A program made the position numbers and the translations under genes. A stretch of 11,997 nucleotides of DNA, taken from assembly GCA_018241865.1 (NCBI GenBank), contig JAFECY010000061.1, positions 1 to 11,997 on the forward strand. The letters are read 5' to 3'. The DNA comes from Pseudomonadota bacterium. GTDB lineage: Bacteria > Pseudomonadota > Gammaproteobacteria > Burkholderiales > Burkholderiaceae_D. This document shows positions 1 to 10,600 of the stretch, one piece after another. The first letter of the stretch is position 1, and each line of letters begins with the position of its first letter. A model generated the notes under the pieces. It was not told where the DNA came from, did not search any database, and worked only from the letters and a program-made list of their open reading frames with translations.

Positions 1-19
1 CACTCCGTCTGCATGGCAT

Positions 20-1285
20 TTATCCACGAATTTCTCCATGCCCAAACACCACATACTTCAGCGAAGTCAGTCCTTCCAGTCCGACCGGCCCACGCGCATG
101 CAGCTTGTCGTTGGAAATGCCGATCTCGGCACCCAAGCCATATTCAAAGCCATCGGCAAAGCGGGTCGAAGCATTGACCATCACCGAAGCCGAATCGACT
201 TCGCGCAGGAAGCGCATGGCGTGGCTGTAGTCTTCGGTGATGATGGCGTCGGTGTGTTGCGACGAGTAGGTGTTGATATGCGCGATCGCTTCGTCGATGC
301 CGGGCACGATGCGCACCGCGAGAATCGCTGCCAGATATTCGGTCTGCCAGTCTTCCTCGGTGGCGGCGGCCAGGTGCGGATAGTCGGCGAGGATGGCGCG
401 TGCTTCGTCATCACCGCGCAGCTCGACTTCTTTCTCGGCATACAGCTTGGCCAGTTGCGGCAAGACTTGCGGCGCGATGCTGCGCGCCACCAGTAATGTT
501 TCCATCGTATTGCAGGTGCCGTAGCGGTGGCACTTGGCATTGAAGGCGACCGGCAGGGCTTTCGCAATATCGGCCTTGTCGTCGATATACACATGACAGA
601 TGCCGTCGAGGTGTTTAATCATCGGCACTTTCGATTCGCGCATCAGACGTTCGATCAGGCCCTTGCCGCCGCGCGGCACGATCACGTCCACGTATTGCGG
701 CATGGTGATGAGTTCGCCGACAGCGGCGCGGTCGGTGGTTTCGACGATCTGCACCGCATCGCCCGGCAAACCGGCGCCGGCCAGACCTTCCTTGACTAGT
801 TTCGCCAGTGCTTGGTTGCAGTGGATCGCTTCCGAGCCGCCGCGCAGGATGGTGGCGTTGCCGCTCTTGATGCACAGGCCGGCGGCATCGACGGTGACAT
901 TCGGACGCGCTTCATAGATGATGCCGATCACGCCCAGCGGCACGCGCATCTGGCCGACCTGGATGCCGCTCGGGCGGAATTTCATGTTGGAGATTTCACC
1001 GATCGGGTCGGGCAAGGAAACGATCTGCTCCAGACCTTCGGCCATGATGGCGATGGCGTTATCGGACAGCGTCAGGCGATCCAGCATTGCAGCTTCCATG
1101 CCATTGGCGCGGGCAGCTTCTAGGTCTTGCTGGTTGGCGGCGCGCAGGGCGGCGGCTTCGCGGCGGATGGCGGCGGCGATCAGGGTCAATGCCTGATTCT
1201 TGGCGGCGGTATCGGTCTTGGCCATCGCGCGCGAAGCGGCACGAGCACGCTGGCCGACGTCGTTCATGTAATGTTTGATGTCCAT
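20..1285 (-). CDS. proA: Gamma-glutamyl phosphate reductase (proline biosynthesis)
   Basis: Cytoplasmic NADPH-dependent reductase that converts gamma-glutamyl phosphate to glutamate-5-semialdehyde, the second step from glutamate to proline. The 421 residues match the family's usual ~415-420 and show the aldehyde-dehydrogenase-type fold. The nucleotide-binding stretch with [12 protein letters not shown] is near residues 124-136, followed by [11 protein letters not shown] at 140-150. The catalytic cysteine is Cys258 in [11 protein letters not shown]. The conserved tail [15 protein letters not shown] lies at 397-411. The start chosen is the first Met. A second Met at residue 7 is equally possible, because neither has a clear Shine-Dalgarno sequence. 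It is the last gene of the minus-strand run and follows a small AT-rich ORF by 30 bp. The partner kinase gene proB is not in the window. Identification is certain; only the exact start is open. Confidence 0.98.
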   Translation of the reverse strand: MDIKHYMNDVGQRARAASRAMAKTDTAAKNQALTLIAAAIRREAAALRAANQQDLEAARANGMEAAMLDRLTLSDNAIAIMAEGLEQIVSLPDPIGEISNMKFRPSGIQVGQMRVPLGVIGIIYEARPNVTVDAAGLCIKSGNATILRGGSEAIHCNQALAKLVKEGLAGAGLPGDAVQIVETTDRAAVGELITMPQYVDVIVPRGGKGLIERLMRESKVPMIKHLDGICHVYIDDKADIAKALPVAFNAKCHRYGTCNTMETLLVARSIAPQVLPQLAKLYAEKEVELRGDDEARAILADYPHLAAATEEDWQTEYLAAILAVRIVPGIDEAIAHINTYSSQHTDAIITEDYSHAMRFLREVDSASVMVNASTRFADGFEYGLGAEIGISNDKLHARGPVGLEGLTSLKYVVFGHGEIRG

Positions 1286-1315
1286 GTCGATCTACATTCA
1301 GAAATACAAGTTATC

Positions 1316-1543
1316 TTAATTCCCGTTTCCCTTGAACCGCCAACCAAAATAAAGAAGGGTGGCGGGAAGAAATCCAGTGGCGCAAAAATAAGCAAAGAGA
1401 GTTAGCGTTACGAAGAAAATTCCTGGTTCTTGAGGTGCAATAATCAAAGAAATTTCCCGTCCATATATCCACAAAGCCAAAGAAATCGTGGCTCCAAATA
1501 ACATGAAGAGATCGAACCAGTTTGGCTTAAATGATGTCTTCAT
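1316..1543 (-). CDS. Hypothetical small membrane protein, two predicted helices
   Basis: A 75-residue ORF that I do not recognise. It has a short basic N-terminus, a hydrophobic stretch at about residues 9-28 (rich in F, L, I, A, W), a polar segment with E and P near 38-40, and a second hydrophobic stretch at about 42-66 ending in GWRFKGNGN. This fits a two-helix inner-membrane protein. It starts 24 bp after the holA stop and ends 30 bp before proA, on the same strand. A CAAGG sequence lies about 10 bases before the ATG, an acceptable but weak ribosome-binding site. Its base composition is about 42% G+C by hand count, far below the flanking genes, which suggests later acquisition or relaxed constraint. 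The alternative is that it is non-coding spacer with a chance ORF, although the strongly membrane-like composition argues for a real gene. Confidence 0.5.
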   Translation of the reverse strand: MKTSFKPNWFDLFMLFGATISLALWIYGREISLIIAPQEPGIFFVTLTLFAYFCATGFLPATLLYFGWRFKGNGN

Positions 1544-1567
1544 TGGATATATGCCTTGTGCGTCGGT

Positions 1568-2587
1568 TTAACGTCCAGCAGCGATCTTCAATCCCAATTG
1601 CAGCATTGCATCCCAAGCATCGCCGGCAAACGCCTTTGCCCGCAAGCCTTTCACCATCTTATCGATTTGCGCCGCTTCCTGCAGCGCAGCTTCCAGCGTG
1701 GCAATGCTTACCCGGCGCAGCGCCGGCTCCATCAAGCGCTCACGCGGGCCCCAGATGCGGTACTCCTTCAGCAGCATCCCCAGCGGGCGTCCTTGCGTCA
1801 TGGCCGATTTCAGTTTCAGCAGGGTGCGGATTTCCTCGGCCACCGCCCACAGCACCAGCGGCAATGCTTCGCCTTCGCCCTTCAGACCTTCCAGCATGCG
1901 CGTCAGGCGCGCGGCGTCGCCGGACAGCATCGCCTCATTTAATTTGAACACATCGTAGCGGGCGACATTCAACACCGCGTCGTGGATCTGCTCGAACGTC
2001 AATTTCCCTTCCGGGTACAACAATCCCAGTTTCTGGATTTCCTGATGCGCCGCCAGCAGGTTGCCTTCGACGCGGTCGGCGATAAAATCCAGGCTTTGCC
2101 GGTCGGCGCTTTGCTGCTGCGCCGCCAGCCGGTTGCCGATCCAGCCGGGCAGGTGCGCCCGCTCCACCAGCGGAATGTCGATGAACACGCCGGCCTGCTG
2201 CAGCGCCGCCACCCAAGCGGTCTTTTGCGTGGCCCAGTCCAGCTTCGGCAACGTCACCAGCGTGACATTGTCGGGGCTGAGGTCGGCACTGTAATTTTGC
2301 AGAGCCTGACCGCCTTCCTTGCCGGGCTTGCCGGTCGGGATGCGCAACTCGATCAGCTTGCGGTCGCCGAATAGCGATTGTGATTGATTGGCTGCCAGCA
2401 GCGCACCCCATTTGAAACTGCGCTCGACCACCAGCACGTCGCGTTCGGTCAAGCCTTGCGCGCGCGCGGTCTGGCGGATCTTGTCGGCGGCTTCCAGCGC
2501 CAGCAGGTGCTCGTCGCTGGCGATCACGTACAGCGGCGCGAGCGGTTTGCCGAGGTGTGCATCGAGCGCGTCGAGCCGCAGTTGCAT
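1568..2587 (-). CDS. holA: DNA polymerase III subunit delta
   Basis: Delta subunit of the clamp-loader complex. It opens the beta sliding clamp so that it can be placed on primed DNA during replication. The 339 residues fit the family (E. coli HolA ~343). Recognisable segments are the N-terminal LYVIASDEHLLALEAADKI, the SLFGDRKLIELRIP strand-helix near residues 70-84, and the helical C-terminal part with WAVAEEIRTLLKL and GLRAKAFAGDAWDAMLQL. Like other delta subunits it has no intact Walker A motif, as expected for a non-ATPase AAA+ relative. It starts 17 bp after the lptE stop with AGGA seven bases before ATG, so it is very likely co-transcribed with leuS and lptE. The leuS-lptE-holA order is common in proteobacteria. 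No anomalies were seen. Confidence 0.97.
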   Translation of the reverse strand: MQLRLDALDAHLGKPLAPLYVIASDEHLLALEAADKIRQTARAQGLTERDVLVVERSFKWGALLAANQSQSLFGDRKLIELRIPTGKPGKEGGQALQNYSADLSPDNVTLVTLPKLDWATQKTAWVAALQQAGVFIDIPLVERAHLPGWIGNRLAAQQQSADRQSLDFIADRVEGNLLAAHQEIQKLGLLYPEGKLTFEQIHDAVLNVARYDVFKLNEAMLSGDAARLTRMLEGLKGEGEALPLVLWAVAEEIRTLLKLKSAMTQGRPLGMLLKEYRIWGPRERLMEPALRRVSIATLEAALQEAAQIDKMVKGLRAKAFAGDAWDAMLQLGLKIAAGR

Positions 2588-2604
2588 CGCTGTGTCCTGA
2601 CAGT

Positions 2605-3123
2605 TTATGCGCCGGGTTTGATGGCGGCGAGGCGACGCATCACTTGCTGCACCAAATCGCTTTGCATGTCGCGGTAGAGCAGTTGCTTCTCGCCTTCTTT
2701 GGCCAGTACCACGGCTTCGTTGAAGCTCAGTTCGCGCTTGAGCGTGATGTCGGTGGCGGGGATGAATTCTTTGCCGGCGTTGTTGCGAACTTTGAAGCGC
2801 AGGGTGTAATACAACGCCAGTTCGCGTATTTGACCCTTGCTGTTCAGGGTGAGAGTCGATTCGGTCTTGGCTTCGGTGAGCACGTCGAGAATCGCTTCCG
2901 CCGATTTGGCGTCGGCGACGGTTTCCGTGTCACCGCTGGCGCGGATGTGGCGTTTCAATTCCGCGCCGAGCGATGATGTGTCGGCAACCGAGACGTACAT
3001 GGTTTTGAACGGTAGTACGGTTTCACCTTGCGAGCCGCGCAGGTGGAAACCGCAACCGGCCAGCAACGCTACTGCGGCTAAGCTGGTAGCGAAAGAGAAA
3101 AACGCACGACGAGGCTTGAGCAT
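2605..3123 (-). CDS. lptE: LPS-assembly lipoprotein LptE
   Basis: Outer-membrane lipoprotein that plugs the LptD beta-barrel and helps to insert lipopolysaccharide into the outer leaflet. The 172 residues begin with a basic signal sequence (MLKPRRAFF), a hydrophobic core, and the lipobox LLAGC with the lipidated Cys24. This is followed at once by the family hallmark CGFHLRG. The rest has the expected mixed alpha/beta pattern, with LALYYTLRFKVRN and the helix LLYRDMQSDLVQQVMRRLAAI at the end. A strong ribosome-binding site AAAGGA sits six bases before ATG, and the gene starts 23 bp after the leuS stop. It belongs to the leuS-lptE-holA transcription unit. Older annotations call this family RlpB. 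No anomalies were seen. Confidence 0.96.
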   Translation of the reverse strand: MLKPRRAFFSFATSLAAVALLAGCGFHLRGSQGETVLPFKTMYVSVADTSSLGAELKRHIRASGDTETVADAKSAEAILDVLTEAKTESTLTLNSKGQIRELALYYTLRFKVRNNAGKEFIPATDITLKRELSFNEAVVLAKEGEKQLLYRDMQSDLVQQVMRRLAAIKPGA

Positions 3124-3146
3124 CTTGTGTCCTTTTGTGTTTGCGT

Positions 3147-5869
<2,723 letters not shown>

Positions 5870-5912
5870 CTGGCTCGGGCACCGGCTTAGGCGGCTGGGA
5901 AACGGCAGTTTT

Positions 5913-5928
5913 CGCTGAAAAATCAGCG
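5913..5928 (-). other. Small hairpin over the barstar-gene stop codon
   Basis: A perfect six-base inverted repeat CGCTGA / TCAGCG with a four-base loop. On the minus strand the TGA of the first arm is the stop codon of the barstar-family gene and the loop is TTTT. The bases after the hairpin are AAAACTGCC rather than a T-run, so this is not a canonical Rho-independent terminator. It could weakly attenuate transcription or protect the mRNA 3' end, or be chance. Confidence 0.25.
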
Positions 5929-6249
5929 TTCTACGAGTTTCAAGGCAGGTTTTTCGCCGTAATCGGCGTAACGCTCGTTGATGGCCTCGATGCAGAAGGC
6001 GAGTTCATCGAACAAATCAGGGATGCGCTGGCGTAGCGTATCGGCGTGGCTGATTTCGATGTCGAGGATTTCATCCGCCGCCAGTTTGAAGCGGGTCATG
6101 CCCTCGTCGTCGCGCAGGTAACTCAGGCAATCGACCCAGGCATTCATGTTGTTGCCATAAAAATCGGGGAAGCCGAAGGCGGTCTTGCAGGCGGTGTGGA
6201 AGCCGGGCCAGTCGGCGATGGTGTTGCCGTCTAGCTGCACTCTGGCCAT
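5923..6249 (-). CDS. Barstar-family protein (barnase-inhibitor fold)
   Basis: A 108-residue protein whose segment FGFPDFYGNNMNAWVDCL (25-42) matches the barstar family signature. Bacillus barstar inhibits the secreted ribonuclease barnase by placing the helix after this segment over the active site. Here Asp40 aligns with barstar Asp39, the key active-site blocker, and Cys41 with Cys40. However, Asp35 is replaced by Asn36 and Trp38 by Val39. The C-terminal part adds an acidic helix and ends ALKLVER. No ribonuclease or toxin gene is adjacent. The ATG overlaps the exbD stop by one base (TAATG) and lacks its own Shine-Dalgarno sequence, so translation is probably coupled to exbD. The true target is unknown; a lone immunity-type protein or a housekeeping regulator of an unlinked nuclease are both possible. 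The family call is firm, the function is not. Confidence 0.85.
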   Translation of the reverse strand: MARVQLDGNTIADWPGFHTACKTAFGFPDFYGNNMNAWVDCLSYLRDDEGMTRFKLAADEILDIEISHADTLRQRIPDLFDELAFCIEAINERYADYGEKPALKLVER

Positions 6250-6680
6250 TATTTGGCGGGCGTTGCCGGTTTGGGATCGGTCACGAAGCCGATTTTGCTT
6301 AAGCCATTGTTTTGCGCCGAAGACATGACTTGGGCGATGACTTCGTAGCGGGTGGCTTTGTCGGCGCGCAGTTGCAGTTCTGGTTGCGGTTTTTTCTGCG
6401 CCGCTGCATGCAGCCGGCCTTCAAAATCGGCTTGGGCAACAGGGTCGTTGTTCCAGAATAACTTGCCTTCGCCATTGATCGACACCGAAATCGTTTCTGG
6501 TTTTTCCGGTGCGGGTGCCGATTGGGCATTCGGCAGATCGAGCTTGATCGCGTGGGTGAATAACGGCGAGGTGATGATGAAGATCACCAGCAACACCAGC
6601 ATCACGTCAACCATCGGCGTGACATTGATTTCCGCCATGGGAGCTGCTTGCTTGTTGTCGTTGAATCCGCCGAAGGCCAT
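6249..6680 (-). CDS. exbD: ExbD/TolR-family biopolymer transport protein
   Basis: Inner-membrane stator component that couples proton flow to a TonB- or TolA-type partner. The 143 residues have a short cytoplasmic N-terminus, one membrane helix at about 22-42, and a periplasmic domain. The motif INVTPMVDVMLVLLVIFI carries the essential proton-path aspartate as Asp25, the position it has in E. coli ExbD. GEGKLFWNNDPV and ELQLRADKATRYEVIAQVM are typical of the periplasmic domain. It lies 13 bp after exbB, with GAGG seven bases before the ATG, and overlaps the downstream barstar gene by one base. No tonB, tolA, tolB or pal gene is in the window, so ExbD is preferred to TolR only from the family resemblance and the dapB-exbBD neighbourhood. 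Confidence 0.9.
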   Translation of the reverse strand: MAFGGFNDNKQAAPMAEINVTPMVDVMLVLLVIFIITSPLFTHAIKLDLPNAQSAPAPEKPETISVSINGEGKLFWNNDPVAQADFEGRLHAAAQKKPQPELQLRADKATRYEVIAQVMSSAQNNGLSKIGFVTDPKPATPAK

Positions 6681-6693
6681 GATCGATCCTCAG

Positions 6694-7383
6694 TCAGTTT
6701 TTTCCGACCCGGCTGCCGGTGGTCAGGTAAGCGTGCAGGTCGTGCGCGAAACCGTCGAGTTCCGCCAATGTTAAACGGTTGACGCGAGTAAAGGCGTTGT
6801 AGCCCAGCACCGCCGGGATCGCCACCACCAAGCCGAGCGCGGTCATGATGAGCGCTTCACCGACCGGGCCGGCGACTTTGTCGATTTGCACGGTGCCAGA
6901 GAGCGACACCGCCATTAACGCGTGATAAATCCCCCAAACCGTGCCGAATAGGCCAACGAAGGGCGCGGTCGAGCCAATCGAGGCCAGCAGCGTGAGACCC
7001 GTTTCGAGGCGCGCAGCGACCTTGTTGATGCCTTGGCGCAGTGTGCGGGTAATCAGCTCGCTCGGATCGCTGGCGGCGTTGAGTGAGCCGCCCTGCGTGC
7101 CGACGTTGGCGGCCTGCGCGCTTTGCGCCGCTAGCGGCGTGAAAATGTTTTCGCCATCCGCTTGTTTGATGAGGGTAATTGCATCGTTCAGAGTCGGCGC
7201 GCTCCAGAAGGCTTCCAGCGACTTAGCGCTTTTACGGATGCGCCACGAACTCCAAGATTTGGAGAGGATGAAATACCAGCTTGCCACCGACATGATGAGC
7301 AGCACATAGGCAACCGCGTGCGAAATTGCATCGCCTTGCGCCCAGTAGTGGGCAAATCCCAAATTGGCAGTGGTCGGATTCAT
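6694..7383 (-). CDS. exbB: ExbB/TolQ-family proton channel protein
   Basis: Inner-membrane channel subunit that, with ExbD, uses the proton motive force to energise outer-membrane transport or envelope constriction. The 229 residues have membrane helices at about 22-42, 131-156 and 172-198 and a cytoplasmic loop between the first two. The MotA/TolQ/ExbB signature GSTAPFVGLFGTVWGIYHAL is at 137-156 and EALIMTALGLVVAIPAV at 176-192. Thr148, Glu176 and Thr181 coincide with the channel residues known in E. coli ExbB. It starts 25 bp after dapB with GGAG four bases before the ATG and precedes exbD by 13 bp. The length is close to TolQ (~230), but the partner genes needed to call TolQ are missing from the window. 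Confidence 0.9.
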   Translation of the reverse strand: MNPTTANLGFAHYWAQGDAISHAVAYVLLIMSVASWYFILSKSWSSWRIRKSAKSLEAFWSAPTLNDAITLIKQADGENIFTPLAAQSAQAANVGTQGGSLNAASDPSELITRTLRQGINKVAARLETGLTLLASIGSTAPFVGLFGTVWGIYHALMAVSLSGTVQIDKVAGPVGEALIMTALGLVVAIPAVLGYNAFTRVNRLTLAELDGFAHDLHAYLTTGSRVGKN

Positions 7384-7408
7384 GGTGCTCCGTGTGAGAG
7401 AGTGACGA

Positions 7409-8212
7409 TTATTTCAGGCCCAGCACATCCTGCATGTCGTACAGGCCGGCTGGTTTGTCGGCGAGGAAGCGGGCGGCGCGCAGACTGCCGTGGGCATAGT
7501 GGACGCGGCTGGAGGACTTGTGGGTGATCTCGATGCGCTCGCCGAGTCCGGCGAACAGTACGGTATGGTCGCCGATGATGTCGCCGCCGCGGATGGTGGC
7601 GAAACCGATCGACGAGGGATCGCGCGGGCCGGTCACGCCTTCGCGTGCGAACACGCCGACTTCTTTCAAGTCGCGGCCGAGCGCCTTGGCGACCACTTCG
7701 CCCATTTGCAGTGCGGTGCCGGACGGCGCATCGACCTTGTGACGATGGTGCGCTTCGATGATTTCAATGTCGTAGCCTTCGGCGAAATTTTTCGCCGCCA
7801 TTTCCAGCAATTTCATGGTGACGTTGACGCCGACACTCATGTTGGGCGCGAACATGATCGCAGTCTTTTTCGCGGCAGCGGCGATGGCGGCCTTGCCGGC
7901 TTCGTCGAAACCGGTGGTGCCGATGATGAGCTTGATCCCGTGCGCGGCGCAGTATTCCAAATGCTTGAGCGTGCCTTCCGGGCGGGTGAAGTCGATCAAG
8001 AAGTTGGCGTTGGCCAAACCTTTGGCAAGATCGGATTCGATGGTGACGCCGCTGGGCTGGCCGGTGAAAGCGCTGGCGTCGATGCCGATGCTCGGACCGG
8101 GAATGTCGAGCGCGCCGGCCAGCACAGTATCGTCGGCTTCCTGCACGGCTTCGATCAGCATGCGCCCCATGCGGCCGGACGCGCCGGCGATGGCAATTTT
8201 CAGTGGATTCAT
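7409..8212 (-). CDS. dapB: 4-hydroxy-tetrahydrodipicolinate reductase
   Basis: NAD(P)H-dependent reductase of the diaminopimelate pathway in the cytoplasm; it supplies lysine and the peptidoglycan cross-link precursor. The 267 residues compare with 273 in E. coli. The N-terminal nucleotide-binding glycine motif GASGRMG is at 10-16. The family signature [16 protein letters not shown] is at 153-168 and holds the catalytic His155 and Lys159. Earlier conserved pieces are [12 protein letters not shown] (71-82), IIGTTGF (96-102) and [10 protein letters not shown] (121-130). The gene starts 22 bp after bamE and ends 25 bp before exbB. No Shine-Dalgarno sequence precedes the ATG, where the bases are pyrimidine-rich instead, but the start is fixed by the glycine motif close behind it. 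Confidence 0.98.
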   Translation of the reverse strand: MNPLKIAIAGASGRMGRMLIEAVQEADDTVLAGALDIPGPSIGIDASAFTGQPSGVTIESDLAKGLANANFLIDFTRPEGTLKHLEYCAAHGIKLIIGTTGFDEAGKAAIAAAAKKTAIMFAPNMSVGVNVTMKLLEMAAKNFAEGYDIEIIEAHHRHKVDAPSGTALQMGEVVAKALGRDLKEVGVFAREGVTGPRDPSSIGFATIRGGDIIGDHTVLFAGLGERIEITHKSSSRVHYAHGSLRAARFLADKPAGLYDMQDVLGLK

Positions 8213-8234
8213 GACGATACGGAGGGGAAAATTC

Positions 8235-9008
8235 TTAACGGTTCGGCGCGTCTTTCGGGGCTGGCGTGGACGACGGATCTGCGGCCGGGCCAGTCGTCGT
8301 TGCTGCTGTGGAGGCGGCAGCCGGTGTTGCCGGGGCGGCTGGCTTGGCTGCTTCCGGTGGCGCCGAGCCGGCGATCAGGGAGATGTAATCTTTTTCATTC
8401 GGTAGATCGGCGCCCTCGACGCTGGCTAAGCGGTTGCCTTGGAAGCGCAACACCACTTTGCTGGTGATGATTTCGCCATTGCCTTTCTTGAGACGGAAAA
8501 CATAATCCCAGCGATCGGCGTGGAAGAGGTCGGTCAGCAGCGGCGCACCCAGCACGAAGCGCACTTGTTCCGGCGTCATGCCCTGCTTCAGTTGCGCCAC
8601 CATTTCCTGGGAAATGAAATTGCCTTGCTGGATATCGATTCGGTAGGGCGAGAAAATGCCGAACAGGCGGCGCTGCTCGATGGTTTGCACACCACTTGGT
8701 TTGCTTGCTGCTGGGGCGGCAGCAACGACGGCAGCAGGCGCTGCAGCGGCAGGTGCGCTGGCTTGAGCGGCGGGCGCAGCAGGAGCAGTTGCGGGCGTAG
8801 CCGGAGCAGCGGCAGTCTGTACCGCTGTGGTTTCCGCTGGTTTAGCCGGTGCGGCAGCTACAGCGGTGGCAGGCGCAGCTTTTGCCGGCGCATTGGCCGT
8901 GGCTGGCGCATCGTCCATCAACGGATTTTTCGAGGCGCAGCCGACCAGTAGAGCGGGCAGGATCAACGCGGTAAGTGCGGACCGATGGGCGGAAAGCAGC
9001 ATGGACAT
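8235..9008 (-). CDS. bamE: Outer-membrane assembly lipoprotein BamE with long Ala/Pro-rich linkers
   Basis: Lipoprotein subunit of the BAM machine that folds beta-barrel proteins into the outer membrane (older name SmpA/OmlA). The signal sequence ends in the lipobox LLVGC with Cys24. The BamE fold spans about residues 122-200 and shows [38 protein letters not shown] and [15 protein letters not shown], all closely like E. coli BamE. At 257 residues it is about twice the usual 110-150: a segment rich in Ala, Pro and Thr (about 34-104) separates the lipid anchor from the domain, and a second such tail follows (about 214-257). It is the first gene of the minus-strand run and is divergent from fur with a 76 bp gap. 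A start at Met3 is also possible; no strong ribosome-binding site marks either. Confidence 0.95.
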   Translation of the reverse strand: MSMLLSAHRSALTALILPALLVGCASKNPLMDDAPATANAPAKAAPATAVAAAPAKPAETTAVQTAAAPATPATAPAAPAAQASAPAAAAPAAVVAAAPAASKPSGVQTIEQRRLFGIFSPYRIDIQQGNFISQEMVAQLKQGMTPEQVRFVLGAPLLTDLFHADRWDYVFRLKKGNGEIITSKVVLRFQGNRLASVEGADLPNEKDYISLIAGSAPPEAAKPAAPATPAAASTAATTTGPAADPSSTPAPKDAPNR

Positions 9009-9084
9009 AAGGTTCTCGGCCGGATGAGGAAAAATGGATTAAAACGCTATATGATAAAGCACTTCCTATTATCCGGCGAAAAAC
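9009..9084. promoter_or_regulatory. Shared divergent promoter region of bamE and fur
   Basis: This 76 bp, AT-rich gap must hold the start signals of both bamE (minus) and fur (plus). On the plus strand TATGAT at 9050-9055 resembles a -10 element for fur, but no convincing -35 sits at 16-18 bases. An inverted repeat GATAA (9053-9057) / TTATC (9069-9073) with an 11-base gap is present. It does not match a full Fur box. The promoters are inferred from gene orientation more than from motifs. Confidence 0.4.
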
Positions 9085-9513
9085 ATGTCCAACTCCCCAT
9101 CTGACCTGAAATCCAGTGGCTTGAAGGCAACCTTGCCGCGTCTGAAGATTCTCGACATCTTTCAGAACAGTAGCGTGCGCCATCTGAGCGCCGAGGACGT
9201 GTACAAGATTTTGCTGACAGAAAACATGGATGTCGGACTGGCGACCGTGTACCGCGTGCTCACCCAATTTGAGCAGGCCGGTCTGCTGCATCGCAATCAT
9301 TTTGAGACCGGCAAAGCGGTATTTGAACTAAACGAAGGGTCGCACCACGATCATTTGGTGTGCCTAGATTGTGGTCTGGTGGAAGAATTTTTTGATGAAG
9401 GCATCGAAAAACGCCAGCAAAAAATCGCGCAGGAACGCGGCTTTAATCTGACTGAACATGCCTTGGCGCTGTATGGTCATTGCACCAAAGAGAAGTGCCC
9501 GCATCGCGGATGA
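9085..9513 (+). CDS. fur: Ferric uptake regulator
   Basis: Metal-sensing transcription repressor that, bound to Fe(II), shuts off iron-uptake genes. The 142 residues are the normal Fur length. The winged-helix DNA-binding domain includes [10 protein letters not shown] (35-44) and the recognition-helix region [18 protein letters not shown] (51-68). Metal-binding residues are seen in HHDH (87-90), the CxxC pair Cys93/Cys96, and the C-terminal pair Cys133/Cys138 in CTKEKCPH. The helix and metal pattern fits Fur rather than Zur or PerR, though Fur-family members can only be separated fully by experiment or phylogeny. It is monocistronic: divergent from bamE and convergent with hrcA, with 55 bp between the stop codons. 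Autoregulation is common in the family, but no clear Fur box is seen upstream. Confidence 0.96.
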   Translation: MSNSPSDLKSSGLKATLPRLKILDIFQNSSVRHLSAEDVYKILLTENMDVGLATVYRVLTQFEQAGLLHRNHFETGKAVFELNEGSHHDHLVCLDCGLVEEFFDEGIEKRQQKIAQERGFNLTEHALALYGHCTKEKCPHRG

Positions 9514-9544
9514 GTGACGGGTATAGTCGCCCATCAACAGATTG

Positions 9545-9560
9545 CCAAGTCCTGATTTGG
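9545..9560 (+). terminator. Weak possible hairpin between convergent fur and hrcA
   Basis: In the 55 bp between the two stop codons, CCAAGTC and GATTTGG can pair over seven positions (one G-U wobble on the plus strand) with only two bases between them. No T-run follows on either strand. It is the only candidate stem that I see in the convergent gap, and it may be chance or Rho termination may serve instead. Confidence 0.2.
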
Positions 9561-9568
9561 TTGCGGCG

Positions 9569-10591
9569 TTATCCGTGACTCAAGGCATTGGACAGGAGCT
9601 TGGCGGTGATATCCACCAGCGGAATCACCCGTTCATACGCCATGCGCGTCGGGCCGATGACGCCTAGCGTACCGACCACCTTGCCGTTGACTTCGTAGGG
9701 CGCGGTCACCACGCTCATCTGGTCGATCGGCACCAGTTGCGATTCGCCGCCGATGAAAATTTGTACGCCGGTTGCTTTGCTGGAAATGTCGAGCAACTGC
9801 ATCAGACTGGTTTTTTGCTCAAAGACTTCAAACAGCTTGCGCAACGAGCTCATGTTCGACGACAGATCGGTCACCGACAGCAGATTGCGCTCACCGGAAA
9901 TCACCACCTCCTCACCGGTATCGGACATGGCGTCGCTGCCGGCTTCGACCGCCGCTTGCATCAGGCGCGTCATGTCGTCGCGCAACTGGCGCAACTCGCC
10001 TTGCAGACGCAGCCGCACTTCATCGAAGCGCAAGCCGCCGAAATGCTCGTTGATGTAATTGGCCGCCTGCGTCAGTTGCGAAGGCGAGTAATCGACATCG
10101 GTCAGCAGCAGACGATTGTGCACATCGCCATTGGGCGCAACGATCACCAGCAGGATGCGTTTTTCCGACAGGCGCAGGAAATCGATTTGCTGAAATACCG
10201 ATTCGTGACGCGGCGTCAGCACCACGCCGGCGAATTGCGACAGCGACGACAACACCTGCGCGGCATTGGTCAGCGTTTTTTGTTGCGAAGTGGTGTGCAA
10301 TCGGGTGTGCAGGCTCGATTCCAGCGCCGCTTCATCGATCGGCTGCACTGTCAGCAGCGTATCGACAAAGACGCGGTAGCCGCGCGGGGTCGGTATCCGT
10401 CCTGCCGAAGTGTGCGGACTGGCGACGAAACCCATGTCTTCGAGATCGGCCATGATGTTGCGGATGGTCGCCGGCGACAGCTCTAGGCCAGAAATTTTCG
10501 ACAGCGCGCGCGATCCCACCGGCTGGCCGTCGGCGATATAGCGTTCGACCAGGGCTTTGAGCAGGGTTTGGGCGCGGTTATCGAGTTGCAT
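9569..10591 (-). CDS. hrcA: Heat-inducible transcription repressor HrcA
   Basis: Repressor of class I heat-shock genes; in the family it binds the CIRCE inverted repeat before groESL and dnaK and depends on GroEL for folding. The 340 residues have an N-terminal winged-helix region with [19 protein letters not shown] and [18 protein letters not shown], then the typical linker [20 protein letters not shown] mid-domain contains [16 protein letters not shown], and the C-terminal end contains [31 protein letters not shown]. It begins nine bases after the stop of the upstream HAD gene and lacks a clear Shine-Dalgarno sequence, so it is probably co-transcribed with and coupled to that gene. No CIRCE element was found in the window, so its targets lie elsewhere. 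Convergent with fur. Confidence 0.97.
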   Translation of the reverse strand: MQLDNRAQTLLKALVERYIADGQPVGSRALSKISGLELSPATIRNIMADLEDMGFVASPHTSAGRIPTPRGYRVFVDTLLTVQPIDEAALESSLHTRLHTTSQQKTLTNAAQVLSSLSQFAGVVLTPRHESVFQQIDFLRLSEKRILLVIVAPNGDVHNRLLLTDVDYSPSQLTQAANYINEHFGGLRFDEVRLRLQGELRQLRDDMTRLMQAAVEAGSDAMSDTGEEVVISGERNLLSVTDLSSNMSSLRKLFEVFEQKTSLMQLLDISSKATGVQIFIGGESQLVPIDQMSVVTAPYEVNGKVVGTLGVIGPTRMAYERVIPLVDITAKLLSNALSHG

Positions 10592-10600
10592 GCGGGTATT

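Noticed and set aside
652..656. A comparable oddity in the LeuRS KMSKS motif was considered; plus strand coordinates here are of proA and hold nothing related
   Set aside because: The motif reads TMSKS at LeuRS residues 652-656 (about 3861-3875 on the minus strand). Variation at the first position is tolerated in this family, and the [11 protein letters not shown] context is intact, so I do not treat it as a defect.
8690..8900. GC-rich microrepeats as a possible CRISPR or tandem-repeat array
   Set aside because: The repeats are irregular Ala/Pro codon runs inside bamE with no spacers and no fixed unit length.
9009..9084. Fur box upstream of fur
   Set aside because: Only the outer GATAA/TTATC parts are present; the repeated GATAAT hexamers and 19-bp spacing of the consensus are not.
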